The notes under the pieces are model-generated. The model had not been told where the DNA came from. It saw only the letters and a program-made list of their open reading frames with translations, and searched no databases. This document shows positions 1 through 10,564 of a DNA stretch of 64,000 nt, one piece after another; position 1 is the stretch's first letter, and each line of letters begins with the position of its first letter. Both the position numbers and the translations under genes were made by a program. The DNA lies in assembly GCA_011800155.1 (NCBI GenBank), contig CM022368.1, positions 4,402,001-4,466,000 of the forward strand, in the 5' to 3' direction. This DNA is from Flammulina velutipes. Lineage: Eukaryota > Basidiomycota > Agaricomycetes > Agaricales > Physalacriaceae.

Positions 1-566
1 TGCTGCTACGCTCCTACCCCCCTCCGACCGCCTGGCTATCGCGCTGTCTCATTATGCTGTAGGATTCGAGAAGGTCGCTGAGGCTCGCGAGCAGCACGAC
101 GAAGCAATCCACGACGGCTTCTTGGCACCGTGGCAGACGACTTTGACCACGAGCATCGCCGTGGCAATGAAGGCCAGTCGACTAGAGCTCGATGCTGCCA
201 AGCAGACGTAAGCCATCTCCCTTCCTTCTGAAGGCTATGTATTGACTTCTACGCGTGTTATTAGCTTGAAGAACGTGTCTCCCGCGCGACAGGAACATGC
301 TCGCCTCGAAGTCGAGAACGCTGAGGACGACCTCGTCCAGAAGACGGAGGTTGCCATCACCCTCATGAAGACTGTGCTCGAGAACGTACGGCATTCCCAC
401 TGTTCGTCTTGTTAGACATCTAACGGCTGTTCTAACCCGAACCCATCAAGAACTTGAACGAGCTTATCAAAGCCCAGTTGATGTTCTTCGCGCAGGCCGC
501 TGACGCTCTCTCTGGTGTCCAGGGTGAGATCGAGGAGCTAAGTGTTGCTGCCGAAAGGGAATATAG
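1..566 (+). pseudogene. Partial, broken copy of BAR-domain protein gene (Gvp36-like)
   Basis: The window opens inside a near-identical copy, in the opposite orientation, of the complete gene at 19194-20413. Visible exons are about 1-207 (reads LLPPSDRLAIALSHYAVG), 265-385 (AEDDLVQKTEVAITLMK) and from about 440 (NLNELIKAQLMFFAQ, GVQGEIEELS). Three lesions set it apart from the full copy. An 18-base in-frame deletion removes RQAVKA after 'AMK'. The acceptor before 'PEPIKN' reads AA instead of AG at about 434-435. The last short exon (KSRDH and stop) is not found after 566. The 5' end lies outside the window, so the N-terminal half cannot be judged. It is most likely a decaying duplicate; an alternative acceptor nearby cannot be excluded. 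Confidence 0.75.
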
Positions 567-829
567 GTGAGACAATCGTGAGCAGCAGGTATGCCCTACG
601 TCTCTTTCTCTCTGGCACGAAATTTCAACGCGACCTTGCTAGAAGGATGATTTCTATCTCCCCAGTATGCGCCTGTCATTGCGTCAGTATACATGGCTCA
701 TGGGAACTGGCAGATCTCGTCTTCAAGCATCATTACCTGCCGAAATGAGGCTCTACCTCGAGTAGTATGTTCATCAGGACAATACATTGGCTAGAGTGCG
801 CCCCGAAGGTCGAAGAGGTGACGGAAAAT

Positions 830-1665
830 AGATAATGAGGACGGAAGACATCACTGTGCGTGTGCATATTTCTGCTCATGCTATTGCTCAACTCCTCTCT
901 AGTCCGATGGAAGAAGAACTGCCGACTCTTGTCGTCTATGAAGAACACGATCATCGGAAGCTGAGCTCGGTTAACTTGGTCTGGAAGATCTGTACACCAG
1001 TGCGTGCACAGGTAGGCAGAACTCGTTTCAGACTGTATCCCATATTCTGACAACTTCCCAGCAATCAAAGTAGACGACATTATGGAAGACGACGATACGT
1101 CGGCAGCGCAGCTCGTCTTTGATGCGGCCCCGTGCCACCCATAAAACGCTCCTCAAGACTCCGCCCCGCGAAAACCGCATACGCTCAACTTGAGTAAGTC
1201 GGTTCACATCCTCCGTCGTTGACTACAAACTGAACAGCATCTTAGATGAAGTGACGAAGAAAACGTCAAATCGATAGATCACATAGTTTCAAAGTCGATA
1301 ACGGAAAATGTCTGACAGCACTGTACTCTACCCCATTAGAATGCGAGCCATTTCCCTTCCCCGCGTTGCAGCGCGTATTAGCGTCTTCTTCGATTTCGCT
1401 GGAATGTGCGATGCCCAATCCTTGCTCACCTCCAAGATGGACGAAACGGCTTCGGTGGAGTCTATGGAGCTTTCCCCGTGGATGCACAGAGCGAGTAAGT
1501 AACATGCTTTACTCGGCCTGTAACAATCATGTTCTCTCATCGTCGTCGAGACGAAAGAACGCCGGAGATCTTCGTGATGCACTGCATCCTAGTTATATCC
1601 AAGGAAACCATAACCAACGCGCTCCATTCAAAAGACTCTTACATATCACGAGGATTCTCAACTAG
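830..1665 (+). pseudogene. Degraded copy of the unknown gene at 27.8-28.9 kb
   Basis: This stretch aligns, in opposite orientation, with the gene on the minus strand at 27820-28895. Shared stretches are VVYEEHDHRKL (about 935-965), MEDDDTSAAQLVFDAAP (about 1080-1130) and LLTSKMDETASVESM (about 1420-1468). Here the second exon runs into a stop directly after FDAAPCHP, where the other copy continues with HHPQSVSQDF. Homology fades near 1665, where the upstream region of the first secreted-protein gene begins. The family is not recognised. The match shows a relic, not a function. Confidence 0.6.
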
Positions 1666-1704
1666 ACCCTACGTTGACCGCTGTGCTAATACAAACTCCC
1701 CATC

Positions 1705-2612
1705 ATGTATCTTTTCCATCCAACATCAATGTTAACAGTGTACATACTCTTCCTCCTCGTCCGAGTCAAAGCATTGTACGTCTCCCTCTCACTCTCCAGT
1801 GCTACTAATCATCCCGACCGTACCCAGACCCCAATCCTCCCCCCTCGCCCAACGCGCCCCAACTGATTTAAGAAACAAAACGACGATCGAGCTCGATGAT
1901 ATACGGGATATCCTCGTGGGTTCAAAGAAATCCCCGCCTACCGGAAAAGTGACCCTCGAAGCCGATGCCCGGTGGGACATGGATAAGAGATGGCTGTTGT
2001 ACGACGTCAAAGGCCTGGTAGACGGAGACGGTAAACCCGTGACGGCGACCGCTACGACGAGGGTAGACGGGAGCTCCATCGACCCGAAGTTGATTGATGT
2101 TCGTACCTTTGCGCATATTCGTCTTTATCCTTTCTAACGCATTGGAAATTGACAGGAGGATGTATTACTTGGGTACGGCCACGACGGGAAGAATGACCGG
2201 AGGTGGTGGATGCTCGAATCGAAGATCCCGAATGATATTAGGGGAGTGGAAGAACTGGACATTCGGCTGAATTACGTCTCTATGGGAGGACAGCCTGTAC
2301 CTATCCGTGACGTTGAGGCCACTAACGATGACACTGAGGATACCGATAGAGGACTTTTGTTCTTTACCATACCCAAATGGGTGGACGGCACGGAGGTAGA
2401 TGCCCTCACGAGAGTAAATGGGGGTAAGATTGATCCGGACTTGGTGCAAGCGTATAAAACGGAGAAGGTTTGTGTCTTTCTCTTCTGTTAATACCGCTGT
2501 TGATTTATTTCTCCTTTAGTCACTGATTATATATGGGTATGAGACGATGAAGGACCCATCTCATAGACAGAGATGGTGGTTAGTGTCACGCCATACGGAA
2601 TTTGAAGTCTAA
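1705..2612 (+). CDS. Small secreted protein with duplicated W/RRWW domain, paralogue 1
   Basis: Four exons: 1705-1775, 1828-2098, 2156-2467 and 2520-2612, sum 747 bases, 248 residues. Introns have GT..AG ends and a CTAAT branch site in the first. The N-terminus is a signal peptide (hydrophobic VYILFLLVRVKA). The mature part has two related repeats. The first has WLLYDV, then TATTRVDGSSIDPKLIDV, then LLGYG and DRRWWMLES. The second has LFFTIPKW, ALTRVNGGKIDPDLV, LIIYGYE and RQRWWLVS. The shared pattern is aromatic-x-I/V..W, A-x-T..G-x-x-I-D-P, an I/L-Y strand, then R-W-W-x-L/V. No family is recognised. A secreted effector-like or cell-surface role is only inferred from the signal peptide. A close paralogue follows at 3045 and relics at 4121 and 4538, all on the same strand. 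Confidence 0.8.
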
Positions 2613-3044
2613 TGAAGGGTCTGGTACTACACTGTATTTATACCAGAAAAAAGGGAATATACTAGGCACTTTGAGTCATTACTGAGAGTGCGCGTGTCCG
2701 ATCTCCGAGTCGGTATGATTCAGAATCCAACGAGACTCAGAATACTTGGAGTGAACGGATAGGACTTTTCAAGGGATCAGGGCTTTGCGTGCGCCACAGA
2801 TAATTGTATCTATACTTAGACCCATTGGTTGTCCTATTGTCCTATTATTAGTCTAGCTTTTCGCGAAAGACACTCGGCGATCTTCGTGATGCACAGCATG
2901 AACATCCATGGAGACCATAATCCGGACACGTCGTCCAGACGCTAAGATCTTCATGACGCACAGCACCCTAACCAAGGAAACCACTTCCATTACTTAAAAA
3001 GAAAGACTTGCACGTCACGACGATACCCGACGTTGACCGCCGTA
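2613..3044. other. Intergenic; duplicated upstream region of the secreted-protein cluster
   Basis: No coding sequence is seen. The stretch carries sequence also found upstream of paralogue 1: GATCTTCGTGATGCAC (about 2879; counterpart near 1567), a second related copy near 2946, and GACGTTGACCG just before the start (about 3030; counterpart near 1671). The upstream region was therefore duplicated together with the genes and probably contains the shared promoter. Confidence 0.55.
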
Positions 3045-3916
3045 ATGTATCTTTTCCAGCCAACTTTAACTTTAATGTCCATGTCCATGCTCCTCGTCGT
3101 CAAAGCATTGTAAGTCGCCTCTGGTCTCCATGCCATCACTTATACCAACCTTTTAGGCCCCGACACCCCTCCCTTACCCAACGCAACCCAGCCACCGACA
3201 CGCTGGAACTGAACGTCCGACATATCCTCTTAAATTCAAAAAAGAACCTCGCGCCAACCGGAAAAGTCACCCTCACCAAGGCAGCCGCAAAGTGGAACCT
3301 GGACGACGAATGGCTCGTCTTTGACGTCGTCGAAGGCCTCGTAGACGGAGACGGTAACACAATGACGGCGACAGCTACGACCATGGCAGACGGGGAGTCT
3401 ATCCATCCGGAGTTTCTTGACGTTCGTTTACGTCTATCTTGCCAGTGGCGTTGACGTTGACGTTGACATAGGAAGAATCGGGATCATTTCTTGGGTGTGA
3501 CTATGAGGAGATGGAGGGGGGCCAGCGGTGGTGGATGCTCGAGTCGGGGAAACCTGAGGATATCATAGACGCCAAGGAGCTGGATATCAAACTGCGAAAG
3601 GCTGGGATTGACAGCGAGATACCTGAGGTTCTGAATGTGGTTAGCATTAACGACGAAGACGAAGAGGACGATGTTCTATTTTTCACCATTAAGAACTGGA
3701 GGGGAGCGGACGATGAGGAGATGTGTGCGGTTACGAGAGCGACGGGGGGGAAGATCGATCCGGATATTTTGGAGAATTACCGAGCGGTTCGTTTTTTGTT
3801 TTGTGTTTAAGATGATGCTGATGGTGTTTCTACAGAAGAGGAAGATGGTTGAATACGTGTATGAGGAGAAGGAGGGATATAGACGGAGGTGGTGGTTAGT
3901 GACTGAATGCCACTGA
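3045..3916 (+). CDS. Small secreted protein with duplicated W/RRWW domain, paralogue 2
   Basis: Four exons: 3045-3109, 3157-3421, 3472-3786 and 3836-3916, sum 726 bases, 241 residues, with intron positions and phases identical to paralogue 1. The signal peptide has a hydrophobic core LTLMSMSMLLVVKA. Repeat 1 carries EWLVFDVV, TATTMADGESIHPEFLDV and GQRWWMLES. Repeat 2 carries VLFFTIKNW, AVTRATGGKIDPDIL and RRRWWLVTE. An acidic linker (NDEDEEDD) precedes repeat 2. Substitutions leave both reading frames and all splice sites open, so both paralogues look functional. Function is not recognised. The tandem layout with broken copies downstream suggests birth-and-death evolution. Confidence 0.8.
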
Positions 3917-4120
3917 CGTACTACGGTGATGGATAACCCTACGTGGCACGAAATATACGAATTGCGAGCATTCAATATGCTAGGCTAGCTAGTCCGATAT
4001 AATCCTCAGTCACATCAGCTTAACACAGGATTGTCATCAGCTCACTGCACTTCGATTATAAAGAAAGACTTGCACATCCCGAAGATACCTCGACGTTGAC
4101 CGTTATACAATCTCCCGATC

Positions 4121-4430
4121 ATGTAGCTTTTTCAGCCAACTTTAGCTTTTGCGGTGTCTACTATGCTCCTCGTCGTCGAAGCACTGTACGTCTCCTCTCC
4201 TCTCCCTGATACTAACTAACTAAGCTTCCCACCTGGCATCAGACCCCGACACCCCTCCCCCCTCGCCCAACGCGATCCCGAGACGCTCGAACTGGACGTC
4301 CGACATATCCTCTCCAAATCAAAAAAGAACCTCGCGCCATTGAACGGGAAAAGTGACCCTCACAAAAGCCGCCACAAAATGGAACCTAGACGACGAATGG
4401 GTGGTGTTTCCAATTCGTTTCGGGTGCGCC
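4121..4430 (+). pseudogene. Relic of secreted W/RRWW protein, third tandem copy
   Basis: The start region aligns with the two intact copies, but codon 2 is TAG (ATGTAGCTTTTTCAG) where they have TAT. The signal-peptide part (MLLVVEAL), a first intron with GTACGT donor, and the start of exon 2 (ELDVRHILSKSKKN) are still readable. A length change near 4338 (CCATTGAACGGG against CCAACCGG) breaks the frame before the first W motif, and homology stops near 4430. The upstream sequence with GACGTTGACCG is retained. Confidence 0.75.
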
Positions 4431-4537
4431 ACAGATTGATCTACATGGAAACGCGGTCTATCTCCCGCTCCCGATTCATAGCCAAGGAAACTGTAACCCG
4501 CCACATTTTAAAAAACTCCTGCACATCCCGCCTGCTC

Positions 4538-4790
4538 ATGTACCACTTCCAATCCATTTCAGCTTTAATGTCCGCCCTCGTTCGCGTCAAAGCATCGTGT
4601 GTCTCTCTTTCACCCTATACTAAGCTTCCCCTCCTTCCCCCTCCCTCTCGCCCAATGCAGACACCGAAACGTCACCCTCACACGGGCAGACCCAAAGTGG
4701 AACAAATGGCTAGTGTACCGTTACGACGTCAAAGGACCGGGAGGGAAAGGGAAAGTCACAACCCAATACTAGGAGACAAATAGACGTGGA
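4538..4790 (+). pseudogene. Relic of secreted W/RRWW protein, fourth tandem copy
   Basis: The ATG at 4538 begins MYHFQSISALMSALVRVKAS, which matches the signal peptides of the intact copies. After the first intron only fragments remain: CACCGAAACGTCACCCTCAC and WNKWLVY, followed by YDVKGPGG. Large parts of exon 2 and all later exons are missing. It is the most decayed and most distal member of the tandem cluster. Confidence 0.65.
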
Positions 4791-5110
4791 GTTGGGTCCT
4801 TTCGATTTCGCGTTGCGTTTGTCCCCGAAAAAAATAGCGCCGTTTCCCGACGACTTGCATCAAAGTCGAACGCTTTCCAGCTTACTGTGAAGGCATTTCG
4901 AGAACATCCAAAATCGAGACACAAAAGGGATCAATACCACGAGAGCAAAAGAAAAAAAGAATAAGGCGCAAACGGGGTACAGACGTACGCTAACCATACG
5001 TAGGTATATAAGATGAGATGCAAGAAATTGTCTGGGGGTTATGCTATGTCCGATATAATCTTGTCGCAGTCAAAGGTATTCTCACAGGCATGATCATCAG
5101 TGTCGCAGAT
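4791..5110. other. Intergenic, convergent genes
   Basis: No gene, RNA or repeat is visible. It separates the secreted-protein cluster (plus strand) from the 3' end of the glycoprotein gene (minus strand), so both 3' untranslated regions should lie here. Confidence 0.5.
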
Positions 5111-6457
5111 TTAGTGGAGGATCCCAACAGCAGCGATCCCAGCGACGAGCGCAAAGAGCGTCACAGCCTCCATGCTGGAAACCGCACCGCTGTCTTCGTC
5201 ATCCGAGGTCGAAGACCCGCTCGAGCCTGTCTGGCCAGCTGCTGAGCCTCCGCGCGTTCCTACCACAACACATTCGTCAATCACCCCAACAATAGCGAGT
5301 TACAAAAAAAACAACATACCGGTGCCAGTGCCAGTGCCAGTCCCACTCGACCCCCCAGCCGACCCCGTAGCCGCCGAATCCCCAATAGCCAAACCAACCC
5401 CATTAGTAATAGTAGGGAAAGTCTGGCAGTTGCTAGAGGAGGGCGTCATCTGGGGCGCAGCGGGCGTGACGGTGGTCCCGACGGTGTAGGAGACGGGCGT
5501 GCCATCGGCTGTGTAGACGCCCGTGTAGTATTGGCGGAAGGTGGAGTATCCGGTGGATTCGCCGTCGATTGCTGTTACGTATACACCTGGGGGGTCTGTG
5601 GGGTGGAGTTGTTAGATATAGGGAGAAGGAAGGGGAGGGGGAGGGAGGGGGAGGGGGAAAGACGTACAAGCAACCTCAGCCTCACAACTCTCAAACGTCC
5701 CGTTAAACTGCCAATTCCCGGGCATGACAAACTCGCAGCCCATAACGTCGAGCTCGTGCTCGCACATGAGCGCGGCGTCCCAAGTGCTGTTGGCGTTGGT
5801 GCAGATGCGGAAGCACATTTGTTGCCAAGAGATGAATGACTGGGCACGGGCATTTCCTTAGGACGGTGTTGGGGATGAAACAGAGATGAAGAGACGCACC
5901 ATCCATTCTTCGTAGTTGACATCAGTGGTACCATCGACGACGTTGGAGGTGACGTTCCCGCCGACGGGGTTCCCGTCGCCGGACGGACCGTGCGGGTCGA
6001 GTTCTCCTCCGTAGTCCCCATCTTGGATGTTGAGCTTGGTGAAATCACCGAAGGCCATGACTTGGACGTAGAAATCGGTTTGGATGAATGAGACACCGGT
6101 GAGGACGCCGTCGGGGATGACGCGCGCGCCGTTACGGGGCTTGGTGCACCAGGTGACGACGTAGTGTTCGGATTCGCCGATGGTTACGCCGTCTTCTGGG
6201 GGAGCCCAGAGACACCAGTCCTGTGATTAGGTTTAGTGCGACTGCGGAGGGTATGATGAGAGATGGGGACGTACATCCCATGCATTGACGGAGGCGAGTC
6301 TGACCATAGAGTTCTGGTCTACTTCCGTGGGGGCGGTGGGTGCGGGAGGGTTGGTCTCGCCCATGGTGCCAGTGGCGATGACACCTTCAGAGACTTGCAC
6401 GCGCTGTGCGTTGACGGCCAAAAGACCGAGCGAAACGGCAGCGAGGGAGCGTAACAT
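5111..6457 (-). CDS. Secreted GPI-type glycoprotein ('macrofage activating glycoprotein' family)
   Basis: Five exons on the minus strand: 6457-6275, 6220-5900, 5839-5668, 5595-5320 and 5259-5111, sum 1101 bases, 366 residues. The start is the ATG of MLRSLAAVSLGLLAVNAQ, a clear signal peptide. Family-like blocks are VDQNSMVRLASVN, WCTKPRNGARVIPDG, FYVQVMAFGDFTKLNI, GGELDPHGPSGDGNPVGG, TDVNYEEWM and GCEFVMPGNW, with paired cysteines (CFRICTN, MCEHELDVMGC). The C-terminus is Gly/Ser/Thr-rich, including a (GT)4 run, and ends in a hydrophobic tail LFALVAGIAAVGILH, as in GPI-anchored wall proteins. Basidiomycete genomes commonly carry this family under the name given. Its biochemical role is not established; a cell-wall or surface location is inferred. 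The sequence looks intact. Confidence 0.85.
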
Positions 6458-6915
6458 TGTTGTAGATTATTTTTGACTAGCGTAGGAACGAGTGGCGAGT
6501 GCGAGCGGTGGCAAACAAAAAAGATGAAAGCGGGACGACGAAGGGCGAAGGAGAAAAAAAGTCGTTGGAGGGTTGGGGAGGGGAACGATGGAGACGGTGG
6601 ACTTTTGGCGGTGCTTTTGAACGCACGAGCCAAGCCAAGTGGAAGCCAAGTGATGGGACTGCTTGTCCGTCTTGGGATCTCTTGGCCTCATCGTTGGATG
6701 ATGCAGCTCGCAGGGGAAGGCAAACCCCGTCGTCGTCCAGCCTGTGCTGCGCCAGGTCGATATTGGATGCCAAGAAATGAGCGACGGACGGGGTCGAGGT
6801 CGCGTAGGGAGGAGGGATGTCTCAGGGAGCCATGGCTTTGGAAAGCGCGAAGTTTTGCCCGCTCGCGGAAGGAACAGCCGCCTACGAGCCATCTATATAA
6901 GAAGATGCTGGGCTG
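6458..6915. other. Intergenic; promoter side of the glycoprotein gene
   Basis: GC-rich sequence with several overlapping open frames on both strands, none with a recognisable domain, splice pattern or consistent start. It most likely contains the 5' region of the glycoprotein gene. A TATATAAGA box-like string near 6894 on the plus strand has no clear gene behind it. Confidence 0.4.
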
Positions 6916-7430
6916 GTGCTGGATATGGAACCCACCGTCGTCCTGGCTCCAGACGAAGCCGACGGTGTTGACCTGATGGTTGCGATGCGATGCGTTGTAT
7001 CTCCGGACTCGATGCCCATGATTCCTACAACTGCAGGACGCAATGAAGAGTTAGCAATTCCGAAAGTGTGCGCCACACATCACGCACCGAAACCAAGCGG
7101 AAACAGTCTCTCTCATTTCATCCCTTCGTCTTCAACGACACAGCACGCCCTTCTCGCATCCGTCTGCTGTCATTCCTGACGCGTAGACCCTACGCGCTGG
7201 CGTCCAAGTCGCCTGGAGCGCATACACTTGGCCATTGTCAATGTCAGGGCCAGCTTTAATTTCGTCGATCCGATATGTCCTGCATGGTCCTGGTCGCTTG
7301 ATACCGAATGCCAGAGGCGGGCGAGCACCGATAGACGCGTAGAGTCGAGATGGTGGTGGTTAGCGGTCAGCGCCTGTCGGACTTCGCCGGGGATTTAGCG
7401 CCGGCGCATACGCCATTCTCGTAGATGATT
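6916..7430. repeat. Dispersed repeat, copy A, of the membrane-gene duplication unit
   Basis: This stretch is repeated at 8360-8830 and, in part, at 15575-15835. Diagnostic strings are AGTGTGCGCCACACA (about 7064 and 8504), GTCCAAGTCGCCT (7202, 8630, 15596), CATACACTTGGC (7221, 8649) and GATGGTGGTG followed by AGCGGTCA. Each copy lies on the 3' side of a copy of the minus-strand membrane-protein gene, so repeat and gene form one duplicated unit. Coding capacity is unclear: the minus strand of copies A and B encodes similar short peptides (HTFG-I/L-ANSS), but no gene can be built. Confidence 0.65.
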
Positions 7431-7849
7431 CGTCTATATATAGATATCGTACTAATGCGATGTGTGTGATGAGTATAAGAGGTTGGATGTTTTGCAGAGG
7501 TTGAACGTAGAACGACCGCTTGATTAACTCACGCATACTTGAGTGAATTTGGTTGAATGCGCCACACAAGTTGTAGAGATGCATATTGGAGGTTACATTT
7601 ACAAGGCAGGAATAGGTAGTGTAAAAAGAGATATTCGAGAAATCTATGAGTCCCCATCTTCGACAGAAGACAACATGTGGATAAAGCGGTCAAGATACGC
7701 GCCTCGTCGGACAGAGCAACGCCATGCCGGACTCGCTATATAGGTGTAAGAAGAGGCTCGAGTGCGTTGGTTGCATCGATAGACGCGTAGAGTCCACGTC
7801 AAGATTTAGCACCCATTTACTTTGCATGCGCACGCGTCAAAAGGGACGA
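7431..7849. other. Intergenic with partial duplicate of the 14.7 kb region
   Basis: No gene is seen. The string TTGGTTGAATGCGCCACA (about 7550) recurs near 14725, followed by loosely similar sequence, showing that this spacer is also part of the local duplications. Confidence 0.4.
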
Positions 7850-8290
7850 TCAACGGCGGTATTGAGAGTATGTAGCGATGGGTAGACGGAAGAAACAAAA
7901 CCTTGGATATTTCGCCTTGGTGCTCGAAACGGAGCCATCCCCCTCTTCCGTCATCTCTACACTGCGCATCCTTTCAAGATCTACAACGGCAATGAAAAAA
8001 AATATCATAATTCGCAATGAGAGAGAACACCTTCCAAAATTGTGAGTGTAGCCACAAACTGGTTGAAGGAAGTGGCTTGGGTCGGTCGGAATCGTGGCTG
8101 TAGATATACGGCCTTCGGGACTGCAACGTTCTCGAATTCCTGGGATATTTCCCAATTAGCTCCCATCGTCCGACCGCCGACGTGAAAATCTGGTTCGGCC
8201 GCAAAACACCCAAGTCGAGCGTTTGGGTGATTCTCGCAACCTGGCCCATAGGACTGAAGACGCGCGGGGATCTGGTCATCGCAGCCGTAG
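7850..8290 (-). pseudogene. Truncated relic of the WRWTTP-type membrane protein gene
   Basis: The minus strand aligns with the C-terminal half of the intact paralogues at 8942-10564 and 15991-17603. LDLGVLRPNQIFTS corresponds to LDLGVMxPNQIxTS. DSDRPKPLPST and FWKVFSLIA correspond to the C-terminal membrane segment. MRSVEMTEEGDGS corresponds to the last exon. These blocks lie in different frames and the part between PNQIFTS and the membrane segment is shortened. The N-terminal exons are absent; a run of ten G near 8299 and the copy B repeat follow. Confidence 0.75.
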
Positions 8291-8359
8291 GGTTAGGGGG
8301 GGGGGGTCAGCGCGTAGTTGAGAATCTGACTCACATGATGTACGTGAGTCTTTGGATAT

Positions 8360-8830
8360 CAGCGCCAGCCTTCGCCTGTCTGCAATGGACGTGGCATAGG
8401 TCGTCCTAGGATTCCAAGTTCCGACGCAATGCGCTTTATTTCCGGACCCAGTGCCCGTGAGTCCTATAGCTGGAGGACGGAATGAAGAGTTAGCAAGTCC
8501 GAAAGTGTGCGCCACACAACACGCACCTGGAAAGTCCATCTCATTCCATTCCTTCCTCTTCAGAGACACAGCACACCGTCTCTACTTCAGTAGGTTGTCA
8601 CTTCTGACACGTAGACCCTGCGCGCGGCCGTCCAAGTCGCCTAAAGCGCATACACTTGGCTATTGACAATGTCAGGGCCGGCATTAATTTGGTCGCTGTC
8701 GCTCACTTCCGGATGCCAGAGGCGGGAGAGCGCATTAGCTGCATAGATAGACGCGTAGAGTCCACGTCGATGGTGGTGATTAGCGGTCAGCGCCTGTCGG
8801 ATTTCGCCGGGGCCGTTTACATTTGATCTA
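8360..8830. repeat. Dispersed repeat, copy B, of the membrane-gene duplication unit
   Basis: Aligns over most of its length with copy A (6916-7430) and partly with copy C (15575-15835), with many point differences and small indels. It sits between the broken gene copy and the 3' end of the intact gene at 8942. Confidence 0.65.
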
Positions 8831-8941
8831 TGACTCAAAAATGAATAGGTTTGACGATCACCATTCAATCCAAGAGTAAAGAGGAAGCAATAGATGTAAC
8901 AATAATCAAACCGTCCCATGAAGAAGAAAGAAAATATAGCC

Positions 8942-10564
8942 TTAGACTGTCCCGCGCCTCGTCGCACGAAGCAACTCCACGCCAGAGCCATCCCCTTCTT
9001 CTGTCATCTCTGCCTTGCGCGTTCGTTCAATATCTATCACGGTAAATCAGGACAAATATTGAGATTAAAAAGTGCATAAGTTCACCCTCCAGTTTCGAGT
9101 CAACGAAGAGACCCGCAATAATGGAGAACACCTTCCAAAGAGCCGTAACCATTGTGATCGTCGCCACAAACACGCTGGTAATGGCTGAAGGAAGTGGTTT
9201 GGGTCGGAAACGTGGCCGCGGATAGACAGCCCTCGGTACTGTAGCACCAAGGGAGGCGTCCTGAATATTCTGGGGAATAGGAGGCAAGGTCGGGGCAGCC
9301 CACGATGTCTTCCTTCCGACACTTAAAGTCGAATTAGTATCTGCTATCCATTCCTGCAATGGCCCCATTATCATTGTCTTGTTGAAGGCCTCCGGGGAAG
9401 TATAGATCTGGTTTGGCGTCATGACACCCAGATCCAATCGAAGAAGATGGTAGAATGATTGGAAGGAGTTGTGAATGGCCGCTTCAAAGAACGGCGGTAA
9501 ATTGAGGGTATCCGGATAGAGGGTGTATGATATGTGTGCGGGAACGTCCTGATCGCATTCAGGATGTGAAATGCTTCGGTATGCCCAATTTCCGGGAATT
9601 TCTGGCGGCGAATCTACATCTAGTAGATGTGATTCCATGTCCGGCGCAAAGTCTTTCGGGGAGCCGCAGTAGCAGCACGAACTTGCCCTCCCAAAGAGGT
9701 CCACCATCTTGCTACAAGCGTCCATCCGCTATCTGAAAAATATACTCTGTGGCTAGCTGTGAAATGACGGAGGAGAGTATAAAATGTGGCGCACTAAGGT
9801 ACCATCCAAGAGCTCTCCGACAAAACCAATCGGCCAAGTACTGTCATGTGCTTCGGTTGTGAAGGAAACAGTGAGGGTGAGGTTCGATGGGAACCAACAA
9901 TTTATTAACGCCTGCCACCGTTCACTGAGTGCGCGTACGTAGCCAATGTGTATGTACATACCGTGAATTTTGGTATCCAACTTTCAGCCGGAAGAAACAT
10001 TTGAATCTCACCCTAGACATGTCGGTTAGAGTACATAGGGATCAAAAAATAATAGCACACACAACATCACACGACGAGAGAGGATTATTGAACCAAGGGA
10101 AGGTGGTGACTGATCTTCCATTGTCATCGAACGCCTGAATTATCTTATACTCAAGAAGTGACACGTTCGTTCGCCAAGTCTCTCCCACTTTGAAAGTTGC
10201 CGGTGTGAAGTCACCAGGGGAGGGACGCAGAAGAGACGGGATGAATGCGCTGAACGGTAGGTCGAAAGATGTGTCGTTTGGGTGCACCGTAGATTCTTGC
10301 ACAATATCCTGCCCAGCTAACGATACTGCGAGGTCGTGTTGAGTCATCTTGCATGGTCTATCGGTACAGTAACTTACTGTTCAGCAAAGCTAGAACAACT
10401 GTAATGCCCGTGAAGATAAAGAGTACGACAGGCGTCGTCCATCTCCAGGGATATTCTGTGAAGACGTTAGACCAGAATACAAAGGCGAAGTAATACGCAC
10501 CGCGCTCGACGTTGTATTTCAGTCTATACGACAGGATACGTCGAAGGATGCCTTTCAGAAACAT
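8942..10564 (-). CDS. Agaricomycete-type membrane protein (WRWTTP family), copy 1
   Basis: Minus-strand gene of about eight exons, rebuilt by comparison with the paralogue at 15991-17603. It starts at MFLKGILRRILSYRLKY. Next come an intron of about 46 bases, EYPWRWTTP and a membrane segment (VVLFIFTGITVVLALLN), then LAGQDIVQESTVHPND. Middle exons give FPWFNNPLSSCDV, INCWFPSNLTLTVSF and CCYCGS. The long exon carries FYHLLRLDLGVMTPNQIY and a second membrane segment (SAITSVFVATITMV). The last exon ends VELLRATRRGTV and stop at 8942. The layout implies a large extracytoplasmic loop between two membrane anchors. Similar proteins are numerous in mushroom genomes, without known function. The splice acceptor before DACSKMVDLFG is the weakest call. 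Confidence 0.7.

Noticed and set aside
5018..6476. Plus-strand frames opposite the glycoprotein gene
   Set aside because: They are antisense shadows of a five-exon gene with clear family blocks and a signal peptide.
6467..6976. Overlapping frames of 90-167 codons in both directions
   Set aside because: High GC content creates long chance frames here; no start, domain or intron pattern favours any one.
8296..8310. Telomere-like GGGTTAGGGG with G-run
   Set aside because: A single occurrence inside the upstream side of a gene relic, with no further repeats and no associated element.
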